Assembly: GCA_023248635.1 (NCBI GenBank)
Contig: JAHFED010000003.1
Span: 1-64,000 of the forward strand
Direction: 5' to 3'
Source of the DNA: Myxococcales bacterium
GTDB taxonomy: Bacteria > Myxococcota > UBA727 > VGSZ01
Length of the DNA: 64,000 nt
Shown: positions 29,138-36,592 of the stretch, one piece after another
Layout of the letters: each line of letters begins with the position of its first letter
Numbering within the stretch: the first letter of the stretch is position 1
Program-made: the position numbers and the translations under genes
The notes under the pieces: model-generated
What the model was told of the DNA's origin: nothing
What the model saw: the letters and a program-made list of their open reading frames with translations, nothing else
Databases searched by the model: none

Positions 29138-30466
29138 TCAGAATTGGAGAAAGACCTTGGCGTAGAGGACGTCGCCCGGCACGAGTGGGTCATAGACGAG
29201 GTCCTCGGGAAGCAAGAACTGATAGGCGGCCGTCAGCTGCACTTTGCCGTGCGCGATGGTCCACAGGAGAGCAGGCTCGACCATCCACAGGTCGGATGCC
29301 TCGCGCTTGGTGTTGTCGCCGTTGATGCGCCCGCCCCTCACCCGAAAGCCCAGGGTGTCGACGATGGAGTAGGTCGCTTCGCCGTAGAAGCCGACGCGAG
29401 CGATGGCGAAGCCGCCGGTGGCGCCGATGACGCCGTCGGTCTGCAGGTTGCGGAAAGGCAGCTCGATCTCACCGCGCCCATATTCTCCGCGGAGCCGCAA
29501 ACGATCGAGCCAGGGAAGGGCGATGAACCCGCGGCGGGCCTCGAAGCCCAGGGAGTAAAAGAGCAGGCGGTAGGTGTTGTCGGGGTCCCAGACGTCGAAA
29601 TAGACGCTCGGCGTGACCACGAAGTCGTTGAAGAGCGTGATCTTGGCGCGGCCGCCCAGGGCCTTCGAGTAGTTGTTGTCGTTGGCCGCGGCACCAGCAC
29701 CGACGGTGGGCACCTCTTGAGCGGCAGGGCTGTCGGCGACGTTCCCTTGTGATCCGTTGACCGCGTAGAACGTGGTCTCGACGTTGACCCACTCAGTGTC
29801 TATGGCGTTCCAGTTCACCGCGATGCCGTAGTCGCTCCAGGTCTCGGGCAAGAAGAAGGACTGTTGATCGACGCGTCCGCCGATGAGGTGGTGGAACTCG
29901 TTGGTCCCAAAGGGCACCCAGATCTTGCCGACCTTGAACGAGAGCCCAGGCATGGCCTCGTACTGCAGCTCCCAAAACACCGGGTTGGTGTCGACGTGGA
30001 TGATGAAGGAGATGTCGTCGGTGACCTGGGCGACGACGAAGACGTAGGTGTGGTTGGGACGAAAGACGAAGCTCTTTTTCGCGAGGTCGGCTTCGGCGAG
30101 GAAGTCGACGAAGAGCTTCAAGCCCGACGACGTCTCCTGCGCCGATGCGCCACCGCTCTCAGCGCCCGCCCCCGCGCGGATTTGCTTGCTGCGCAGGTCT
30201 TCCTTTTCTTCTTCTTCGTCGAAGTCCACGGGCTCTTCGACGGCAAGCGGTGGGCTCGGCGCGAGCGCGGCGGGTTCGGGCACGGGCACGAGCACCGGCT
30301 CGTCGGGAACAGCCTCGCTCTCTGCCGACACGGGCGGCACAAAGACCGGTGGTCCGGCGTGCACAGCCGCGGCCGCGACGACGATGACGACGACGACGAC
30401 GACCTTCCGTCGCGCTGGGGTTCTTTTTTCGAAGAGAGCTGCAAGCGCGGGGAGGGTCGGGGTCAT
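29138..30466 (-). CDS. Porin-like outer-membrane beta-barrel protein
   Basis: The 442-aa product has an N-terminal signal (basic PARRK then VVVVVVIVVAAAAVHAGPP), an acidic Pro-rich linker (about 40-100), and a C-terminal barrel-like region of about 320 residues with alternating hydrophobic residues, ending in the typical terminal Phe (YAKVFLQF). Segments such as LSFKVGKIWVPFGTNEFHHLIGG and FFLPETWSDYGIAVNW resemble the phosphate-selective OprO/P and DUF3138-type porins seen beside cytochrome clusters. It precedes apbE on the same strand, so it may be the outer-membrane part of the flavin module. ATG at 30466 is preferred over one 39 bases upstream because it shortens the n-region. Confidence 0.7.
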   Translation of the reverse strand: MTPTLPALAALFEKRTPARRKVVVVVVIVVAAAAVHAGPPVFVPPVSAESEAVPDEPVLVPVPEPAALAPSPPLAVEEPVDFDEEEEKEDLRSKQIRAGAGAESGGASAQETSSGLKLFVDFLAEADLAKKSFVFRPNHTYVFVVAQVTDDISFIIHVDTNPVFWELQYEAMPGLSFKVGKIWVPFGTNEFHHLIGGRVDQQSFFLPETWSDYGIAVNWNAIDTEWVNVETTFYAVNGSQGNVADSPAAQEVPTVGAGAAANDNNYSKALGGRAKITLFNDFVVTPSVYFDVWDPDNTYRLLFYSLGFEARRGFIALPWLDRLRLRGEYGRGEIELPFRNLQTDGVIGATGGFAIARVGFYGEATYSIVDTLGFRVRGGRINGDNTKREASDLWMVEPALLWTIAHGKVQLTAAYQFLLPEDLVYDPLVPGDVLYAKVFLQF

Positions 30467-30534
30467 GGCAGGCAGAATCCTCGACGCCTTCGTCGGGGCC
30501 GTCAAAGAAACCGTTCACAATCCACTCTCGCTTC

Positions 30535-30590
30535 GGGTCCCTTCTCACGGACGCCAAAGCGGGCGGTCACAGAGAAGGGACCCTGCGCGA
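30535..30590. repeat. Short palindromic dispersed repeat, copy 1
   Basis: Perfect 12-bp arms GGGTCCCTTCTC (30535-30546) and GAGAAGGGACCC (30572-30583) enclose 25 bases that include GCGGTCACA. A related copy lies at 49192-49251. It lies between the 5' end of the barrel-protein gene (30466) and the 3' end of the DUF4403 gene (30601), both on the minus strand. Confidence 0.65.
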
Positions 30591-30600
30591 GCCAGTCGCG

Positions 30601-32091
30601 TTATTGGGCGGTCTCACGCGAACGGATGTTCCAATCGCTGCTCTCGCTTTGAGACAAGTGCAGGCCGGGCTCACAAGGCAGCGAGGCCGACAACAACGCC
30701 GTCGTCGTCACGGTGGCCCGCAGATAGGGATCGTGAACGGCGATCTCTTTGATCTCAAGACGGCCGAGCTCTGCCCGTGTGCACAGCGGTGGAACACCTT
30801 CGACGACGACCTTTTCCATCGACAGGGCATCGACGAGCTTCTCTTTCACCGCCGCCAGGCGCGCCGACAAATCCAGGCGCAGCGCCTTTCGCACCGCCGT
30901 CGTGAGCTCGACCTCCTGCAAGGCGATGGCGACGGCGAGCAGGGCCTGCTCGGTCTCGATGGTGGGCCTGAGATCGGGGAACTCCAAGAAGTTGTCGCGC
31001 ACGGCGGGACGGCCCGTGAGAAAGAGGTCGCCGTCGACGTCGATGCGCACGCCTTTTTCGACGTGGCCGCCGATGCGCACGACGACGACGACCTCGCCTG
31101 CTGCTGAGCTCACCCGCGGATCGGTGATGTAGAGCCCGGGGTGCTCCTTCGAGAAGAAGAGCTTGCCGTCGGGGAAGGCGGCCCACATCGCCTTCTGCAA
31201 TTCCGCGTAGCCAGCGGCAACCGGGACGCTGAGCGTGAAGGGTCCGCCTTCGATGCCTGAGGAATTGCGCAACGCAGGCAGCGGGGGCAGCTCGCGCGCA
31301 TTGGCACCGGCTGCCTCGGTGAGCGTCATCGGCCGCCCGTCTTTGCCGGCGACGGTGCAGGGCAGGGTCAACGACGGCGCCACCGTCAGGGCCAGCTCCT
31401 TCTCCAATCCGTCGGCGAGGATGGAAGGTCCGGCTTCGATGCCGCGCACGTCGAGGGTGAAGCAGGCCGATGCTTCGCCGATGGACAGGAACATCGGCGC
31501 CCCGAGCTTTTCGTGCAGAGCGCCAAAGGCCGGCGCGAGATCCACCTGCAGCGTCGTCAGCTTCTCTTGCAGCGTCTTTTCGACGTGGGCTGTGAGCCCG
31601 GCCCCGAACTCGGCCATCTTGATGCGTCGGTCGTCGCTGCGCACGCTGACCTTCACGGCTTGCAAGACCAACTTGTGTTGAGCGGTGAACACCGGCTGCG
31701 CATCGGCGGCGACCTTCATGGCGATCTGCATGGCCGTACCGGGGAGCTCCACCGTGGCTGTGACGTCGGTGGTCGCGGTCATGCTCTTTCTGGCGTCGTC
31801 GAAAGCGAGGGCGAAGGGCGTGCGGCTCCACGACCAGGCGCGCGCGCCGAGCAGGGCGTAGTTGCCGGTGTCTGTGCGCGGGATCAGCGCGTCGAGCAGA
31901 GACTGCAAGCCACTGCGGCTGATGGTGAGGTGCAGCGTCGGGCGTTGCAGCGGAGGATCGGCCACAGGCGGCGAAGACGTCGCAACGGGACCCTTGGGAT
32001 AAAGCGACGCCGTCTGAGACGCAGGTGTCGGGCCCGCAGGCGTGGTGCCACAGGCAGCAATGACGACGACGACGACGGCGAAGCAACGCAT
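30601..32091 (-). CDS. DUF4403-family lipoprotein
   Basis: The 496-aa product has a short lipoprotein signal MRCFAVVVVVIAAC (Cys14), then a Pro/Thr-rich linker and a long alpha/beta region. The pattern (two repeated halves, segments like ADAQPVFTAQHKLVLQAVKVSV and DGDLFLTGRPAVRDNFLEFPDLRPTIET) fits DUF4403, whose members resemble lipid-binding BPI/SMP-type tubular folds. Family length (about 450-500 aa) fits. Function is not established. It starts 81 bases from the divergent ABC1-kinase gene; the two promoters share this short gap. Confidence 0.75.
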   Translation of the reverse strand: MRCFAVVVVVIAACGTTPAGPTPASQTASLYPKGPVATSSPPVADPPLQRPTLHLTISRSGLQSLLDALIPRTDTGNYALLGARAWSWSRTPFALAFDDARKSMTATTDVTATVELPGTAMQIAMKVAADAQPVFTAQHKLVLQAVKVSVRSDDRRIKMAEFGAGLTAHVEKTLQEKLTTLQVDLAPAFGALHEKLGAPMFLSIGEASACFTLDVRGIEAGPSILADGLEKELALTVAPSLTLPCTVAGKDGRPMTLTEAAGANARELPPLPALRNSSGIEGGPFTLSVPVAAGYAELQKAMWAAFPDGKLFFSKEHPGLYITDPRVSSAAGEVVVVVRIGGHVEKGVRIDVDGDLFLTGRPAVRDNFLEFPDLRPTIETEQALLAVAIALQEVELTTAVRKALRLDLSARLAAVKEKLVDALSMEKVVVEGVPPLCTRAELGRLEIKEIAVHDPYLRATVTTTALLSASLPCEPGLHLSQSESSDWNIRSRETAQ

Positions 32092-32171
32092 GGGCTTCGT
32101 TCCCCCGCGAGGCGCAATTTGTCCAGCCGATCGACCAGACGCACCGGTCTCTCGAATGTTAGGAGGAGGCG

Positions 32172-33554
32172 GTGAGCGACCCTGACGACCAAGAGAACGC
32201 GAAACCAGAGGCGCCGACGTCCTCGCGCTTTGCTCGCTTCGCCCGCATGTCGAGCCTCACCGCGGGTGTGGCTGCGCGCCATCTGGGCCAGAAGGTGGCC
32301 TCGGCCTTTCGCGACGACCACAGCCAAGAGAAAGCCGAGAAGGTGTCGCAGCTGAAGTCAGCAACGCAGATCACCAAAACCCTCGGCGAGCTCAAGGGCG
32401 CCGCCATGAAGCTCGGCCAGATGCTGGCCACCGACCCCGAGCTCTTGCCCAAAGAGATGGTCGAGGAGCTGCAGAAGCTCCAGCACTCAGCACCAGCCAT
32501 GCCCTTTGCCGTCGTGAAGCAGGTCATCGAAGAGGCTCTGCACCAACCCCTCGACGACGTCTTTGACGACTTCGGCGAGCGACCCATCGGCGCTGCCAGC
32601 ATCGGCCAGGTCCACCGGGCGCGCACCAAAGACGGCGCCGACGTCGCCATCAAAGTCCAATACCCGGGCATCGCCGACACCATCGTCTCCGACATGAAAA
32701 ACCTCGGCGGCCTGCTCTCGCTGGCGCGGGCCCAACTGCCCAAAGAGCGGGTCGACGCCTACCTCGACGAAGTCACATCGGTGATCCAGGCGGAGTCGAA
32801 CTACCTCAAAGAAGCCGAGAATCTCGAACGCTTTCAAGTGGTGCTCAAGAATCTCCCGGGAGTGCGCGTGCCGACGCCGGTGCACGAGCTGACCCGCAAG
32901 AACGTGTTGGTGATGGAGTACCTCTCGGGCCAGAAGATCGAGACCTGGCTCGAGACCGCACGCGCGGAGGACAAAGCCGAGCAGGGCAAGCGTCTCCTCG
33001 AGGTCTTTCTGCAGACCATCCACCGGCACCACGTGCTGCACGCCGATCCCCATCCGGGCAATTTCCTGATCCTCGACCAAGTCGAAGCCGTCGGCGGCGT
33101 ACCCGTGCTCGGCATCCTCGACTGCGGCTGCGTCCGCGAGTACGAGAGCGTATTTTGCGATGACCTGATCGCACTTCTCGTTACCCTGTGGAAGCACGAT
33201 CTCGACGCCATGCAAATCGCCTGGCGCCGCTTGGGATTCATGGACAAGGGCGTCGACGCCGACGACGTCTATGAGTGGTGCCAGCTCATTCTCGCGCCCA
33301 TGCTGCGCGACGAGGTCTGGGACTTCGGCGCTTGGAAGATCCAAGAAGAGGCCTTCGCCTTCGTCCTCGCGCACCCCAGGGTGAAGCTCTGGGCTCCTCC
33401 GCGCGAGGTGCTCTTCTACATCCGCACGCTGGCGGGCCTGCGCGGCCTGCTGAGCAAGACCGGCCTGAAGCTCAACGCCTACCGCCTGAGCCGCGCGATG
33501 GCCGAGGAGCGCGGCCAGCTGAAGAAGGCCACAGGTGATCCCCGATCTCGCTGA
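32172..33554 (+). CDS. ABC1/AarF/UbiB-family atypical kinase
   Basis: The 460-aa product carries the ABC1 family signatures: the KxGQ motif in GAAMKLGQMLATDPELLP, PIGAASIGQVHRARTKDG (Ala-rich loop replacing the P-loop), DVAIKVQYPG (Lys), the EXD-like region with EAENLERFQ, HADPHPGNFLI (catalytic loop) and LGILDCGCVRE (metal Asp). Members act as ATPases that support ubiquinone or isoprenoid-lipid metabolism; the exact role here is unknown. A GTG start follows an AGGAGG-like site. The last codons and stop (33536-33554) lie inside the structured repeat, so the tail DPRSR was probably supplied by repeat insertion. Confidence 0.88.
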   Translation: MSDPDDQENAKPEAPTSSRFARFARMSSLTAGVAARHLGQKVASAFRDDHSQEKAEKVSQLKSATQITKTLGELKGAAMKLGQMLATDPELLPKEMVEELQKLQHSAPAMPFAVVKQVIEEALHQPLDDVFDDFGERPIGAASIGQVHRARTKDGADVAIKVQYPGIADTIVSDMKNLGGLLSLARAQLPKERVDAYLDEVTSVIQAESNYLKEAENLERFQVVLKNLPGVRVPTPVHELTRKNVLVMEYLSGQKIETWLETARAEDKAEQGKRLLEVFLQTIHRHHVLHADPHPGNFLILDQVEAVGGVPVLGILDCGCVREYESVFCDDLIALLVTLWKHDLDAMQIAWRRLGFMDKGVDADDVYEWCQLILAPMLRDEVWDFGAWKIQEEAFAFVLAHPRVKLWAPPREVLFYIRTLAGLRGLLSKTGLKLNAYRLSRAMAEERGQLKKATGDPRSR

Positions 33555-33750
33555 ACTTCGACCGCGGAGCGGTCTCGTTCATCTCCCTCGGGGATGGTCT
33601 TCTGGGAGGTCTGGTGCAGACCTCCCCCCGCGCCGGCAGCGCCGGACGCGGGCCCCCCCACCAACTCCGCGTTCCGCGGGCGCGCTTCACGCGCACCATC
33701 CCGCATCTTTCCCATCTCGGAACGCGGTCGAACATCAAGCGGACGCGGGA
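33536..33750. repeat. Structured dispersed repeat, copy B
   Basis: A 215-bp copy of the element at 3233-3448, immediately followed by copy C. It holds GGAGGTCTG/CAGACCTCC and CCGCGTTCCG/CGGAACGCGG arms like copy A. Its left end overlaps the 3' end of the ABC1-kinase gene and provides that gene's stop codon. Confidence 0.85.
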
Positions 33751-33969
33751 TGATCCCCGATCTCGGGGAACTTCGACCGCGGAGCGGTCTCGTTCATCTC
33801 CCTCGGGGATGCTCTTCTGGGAGGTCTGGTGCAGACCTCCCCCCGCGCCGGCAGAGCCGGACGCGGGCCCCCACCAACTCCGCGTTCCGCGGGCGCGCTT
33901 CACGCGCATCACCCCGCGTCCTTCCCAACTCGGAACGCGGTCGAACATCAAGCGGACCCGGGATGAGTC
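33751..33969. repeat. Structured dispersed repeat, copy C
   Basis: A 219-bp copy in tandem with copy B and nearly identical to it, with differences mainly in unpaired positions. It ends eight bases before the stop of the minus-strand transglutaminase-like gene. As at copy A, the pair separates two convergent genes. Confidence 0.85.
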
Positions 33970-33976
33970 GACGTCG

Positions 33977-34936
33977 TCAAGGGGCCGGACGGCCCGGGGG
34001 CACCGAGCTTCGCGGCCCCGGCCTCACCACGCGGAAGTTGGCCAGCTGATCGATGGGCGGCATCGGCTTGAGGGGGGCAAAGAGGGCGCGCACCGGAATC
34101 CAGTAGATCGGGTACGCCGCGACGCTCAGCGTGCAGCCATACATCGACGGCGACGACGTGCTCCCGGGCAGCCTCTTGTCCCGTGCTTGGGATCCGCCCG
34201 GCCGGGTGAGGTCGTCGAGAAAGAAGCCGTGGAAATTCCGGTTGTAGCTGTCGACGACGATCTTTCTGCCGTGCTCGTCGACGGCGAGGGCGACGGCGTG
34301 GTCTTCGGCGCGCCCACCTTGGGCGGCCTGGCAGTACAGGTACTCGCTGTCGACGCCCGCCTCGAGGAGCGCCAGATGGGTCAGCAACGCATTCTCGCGG
34401 CACACGCCAGCGCCCTGCATCAGGTAGTCACCGAGCGTGACGTTGGTGCGCTGCTGGCGGTTGTCGGCGAGGAGCTTCAGGTAGGCCGGCGCATCGTAGG
34501 CCCCCTGCGTGAGCGTCTTTTGCACCAGCGCGACGACGCCATTCACTTTGTCCTCGAGGGACTTGCCGCTGACGTTGAGCGCCCGTGCCTGGGAGAGCAG
34601 TGCCTTGAGGCGGGGATGCTGGAGGTCGATGACGTAGTTGGGCTGCAGTCCGCCGAAGTCGACGCTGCCTTCGATGATCGAGCCATGGTTGAGCCGCACA
34701 CTGCGGCCGCTGACCTGGCGATAGACCACGCGTTTGTCGCGGGGATCGTTGCTGGCAAGATCCTGGGAGGTCTGGGGCGGTGCAGCACCCCTCAGTTGGC
34801 CAAGACGCGCGTCGCGCACCAGCTCACTGGCATCGAACAAGCCCGCCTGGCCCACAGCCGAAAGAGGCGTCGTCGTCGTCGTCGACGTCGCCGGCGTGCC
34901 AAAGAGCAGGCGGAAGGGATTCCAAGAGACGGGCAC
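33977..34936 (-). CDS. Transglutaminase-like protein
   Basis: The 319-aa product has a Cys-His-Asp arrangement typical of the transglutaminase or papain-like fold. Cys lies in QGAGVCRENALLTHLALLEAG, His in EDHAVALAVDEHG and Asp in KIVVDSYNRNFHG. The N-terminal 100 residues have no recognised domain, and there is no clear signal peptide. The C-terminus is Pro/Arg-rich. Bacterial members act as peptidases or crosslinking enzymes; the substrate here is unknown. It is the last gene of the cytochrome cluster, 12 bases after the cNMP-ferredoxin gene. Co-transcription is likely but a role in electron transfer is not shown. Confidence 0.7.
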   Translation of the reverse strand: MPVSWNPFRLLFGTPATSTTTTTPLSAVGQAGLFDASELVRDARLGQLRGAAPPQTSQDLASNDPRDKRVVYRQVSGRSVRLNHGSIIEGSVDFGGLQPNYVIDLQHPRLKALLSQARALNVSGKSLEDKVNGVVALVQKTLTQGAYDAPAYLKLLADNRQQRTNVTLGDYLMQGAGVCRENALLTHLALLEAGVDSEYLYCQAAQGGRAEDHAVALAVDEHGRKIVVDSYNRNFHGFFLDDLTRPGGSQARDKRLPGSTSSPSMYGCTLSVAAYPIYWIPVRALFAPLKPMPPIDQLANFRVVRPGPRSSVPPGRPAP

Positions 34937-34948
34937 GCCGGTACGGGC

Positions 34949-36397
34949 TCAGCGCTTGGCCATCGAGACGATGTCTGGTGCTGCTCCCCCGCGGTGCAGC
35001 TCGTCGAAGTACTCGTTGGGATCGATGCGGACGATGGCGCCCTGGGGGCAGTTGTAGACGCAATTGGGCGCTTCGTAGCCGCGGCAGATGTCACATTTTG
35101 AAGCCTTCCGCTGCGGTTTTGCTGCCTTCTTATCGCCCACGATCACCATCGAAATATTGCCGAACTCGCAGGCCTTGGCGCAGCCGCCGCAGCCGACGCA
35201 GTGGTCCTTGATGTAGACCTCGCCTTCTTTGTCGCGGGCGATGCTGCCGACGGGACAGGGCGCCATGCAGTCGGGCGTGCGGCAGTGCAGACAGGAATTG
35301 GGGAAGAAGAGGTTCTGCAATTTGCCGGTGGACTTCTCACGACGTGTGAGCTTTTTGCCGCGACGAATCAAGCGCGAATAACCATTGTGCAAATCGGTGC
35401 AAGCTTGCACGCAGTTGCCGCAACGCACGCACGAGTCCATGTCGATGATCAGGGCCGAACGGGCCTGGGCGACGCCGAGACCGATGAGATCGGCCGTAAA
35501 CATCATGCCGGTCTTTGAGCCCGTCGCTGGTCCGCCGCCGCCGCCGCCGCCCGCGCGGGCGTCGAGGTCGTAGCGCCGGTACGCCTGGATGACCTGGGGG
35601 TAGCGTTGGTAGAGGCCGGCAAAGACCGAGCGCGGAATCTCGATGATCTCGACGGGCTCCATGGCGGTGACCGTGGCCGTGCGTGGACGGCCGTCGACGA
35701 GCTCGAGGTCGCCGAAGAAGTCCTTGTCCCTCAGGTAGGCGAGGATGCTCTCGTCCTCGCCCTCTGTGCGCCAGGCCTTCAAGAAGCCTTGGCGCACCAG
35801 ATAGAACGACGTCGCCGCCGCCCCCGCCTTGTAGATGTCGGCCATGGCCTCAAAGCGCAGCAGCTTGGCGGCCTCGATCATCAGCTTCTTGTCGGCGTCG
35901 GAGATGTCCCGGAGGAACTCGTTGTCGCGGATGAACTTCTCGACGTTCTTGCGCGCGTAGATCTCCTCGAGCTGCTTCTTCAACCCACCGGTTTTGTCCT
36001 CCTTCAACATGCGATCGAAGGGACCCTTGTAGATCTCGAGCACCTGGCAGTTGGGTGTCACGGCCTTGATGCTGGCGGTGCGCATGCCGCGACCAATCAT
36101 GGCGAGCTCGCCGAAGTACGCGCCCCGCTGAATCGAGGCCACCTGCACGGGAATGCCCTGATCATTCCATACTTCGACAGCGAAGGTCCCGTTCAACACA
36201 ACATAAAAAGTATCGCCGAATTCACCCTCTCGAATAACAAAGTCACCGATGGGCAGATCGACCACCGACGCCGGCTGCTCGGCTTGCGGGATCTTGCCCA
36301 TGATGAGCTTGTCGCGGATGACGGCGTCGGTGAGCATGCTGAGAAACGGGATCTGCTTCACCAGCAGCGTCCACTCGTCGGCCATTTGCGCGCTCAT
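34949..36397 (-). CDS. Two cyclic-nucleotide-binding domains fused to a four-cluster ferredoxin
   Basis: The 482-aa cytoplasmic protein has two CRP-like cNMP-binding domains: about 30-150 (DFVIREGEFGDTFYVVLNG, YFGELAMIG) and 160-275 (SFYLVRQG, FFGDLELVDGRPRTATV). A Gly-rich linker (about 285-292) leads to a C-terminal iron-sulfur domain of the DmsB/NrfC type. Cys motifs there are CVRCGNCVQACTD, CLHCRTPDCMAPCP, CVGCGGCAKACEFG and CDICRGYEAPNCVYNCP, enough for four 4Fe-4S clusters. Each cNMP domain has the RxAxV-type end of the phosphate-binding cassette. This joins a second-messenger sensor to an electron carrier, so electron flow into the neighbouring cytochromes may be gated by cAMP, cGMP or a related ligand. 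A 195-base gap separates it from the 15-heme gene upstream. Confidence 0.88.
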   Translation of the reverse strand: MSAQMADEWTLLVKQIPFLSMLTDAVIRDKLIMGKIPQAEQPASVVDLPIGDFVIREGEFGDTFYVVLNGTFAVEVWNDQGIPVQVASIQRGAYFGELAMIGRGMRTASIKAVTPNCQVLEIYKGPFDRMLKEDKTGGLKKQLEEIYARKNVEKFIRDNEFLRDISDADKKLMIEAAKLLRFEAMADIYKAGAAATSFYLVRQGFLKAWRTEGEDESILAYLRDKDFFGDLELVDGRPRTATVTAMEPVEIIEIPRSVFAGLYQRYPQVIQAYRRYDLDARAGGGGGGGPATGSKTGMMFTADLIGLGVAQARSALIIDMDSCVRCGNCVQACTDLHNGYSRLIRRGKKLTRREKSTGKLQNLFFPNSCLHCRTPDCMAPCPVGSIARDKEGEVYIKDHCVGCGGCAKACEFGNISMVIVGDKKAAKPQRKASKCDICRGYEAPNCVYNCPQGAIVRIDPNEYFDELHRGGAAPDIVSMAKR

Positions 36398-36592
36398 AGT
36401 TGACCCTTCACAAAAACCTCAAAACGAAGCGAAGCCAGATCGGGAACCAAGACATAGCACCACCGCGCCCCAGCAGCAGCCCGCGCCTCAATCGCTCCTG
36501 CTGCACACAGCGTCGAGCGCGTACGAGGAGCAGGGGCGCCACCGAAGGTGACTCCGCCGTCTCAGCAGCAGCGGACCTCTGCTGCACCGGGC
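36398..36592 (-). other. Gap upstream of the cNMP-ferredoxin gene
   Basis: The 195-base gap has no gene. On the minus strand it contains GCAGCA/TGCTGC arms near 36565-36590, just after the stop of the 15-heme gene, which could form a hairpin. It leaves room for a separate promoter for the cNMP-ferredoxin gene. Confidence 0.3.

Noticed and set aside
28837-29193. An N-terminal extension of ApbE upstream to 29193
   Set aside because: The extra residues are Arg/Ser/Pro-rich with no homology to ApbE and would bury the lipoprotein signal.
33594-34049. Open frames inside the tandem structured repeats
   Set aside because: They are short, Arg/Pro-rich, shift between copies and have no start signals; the sequence is better explained by RNA or DNA structure.
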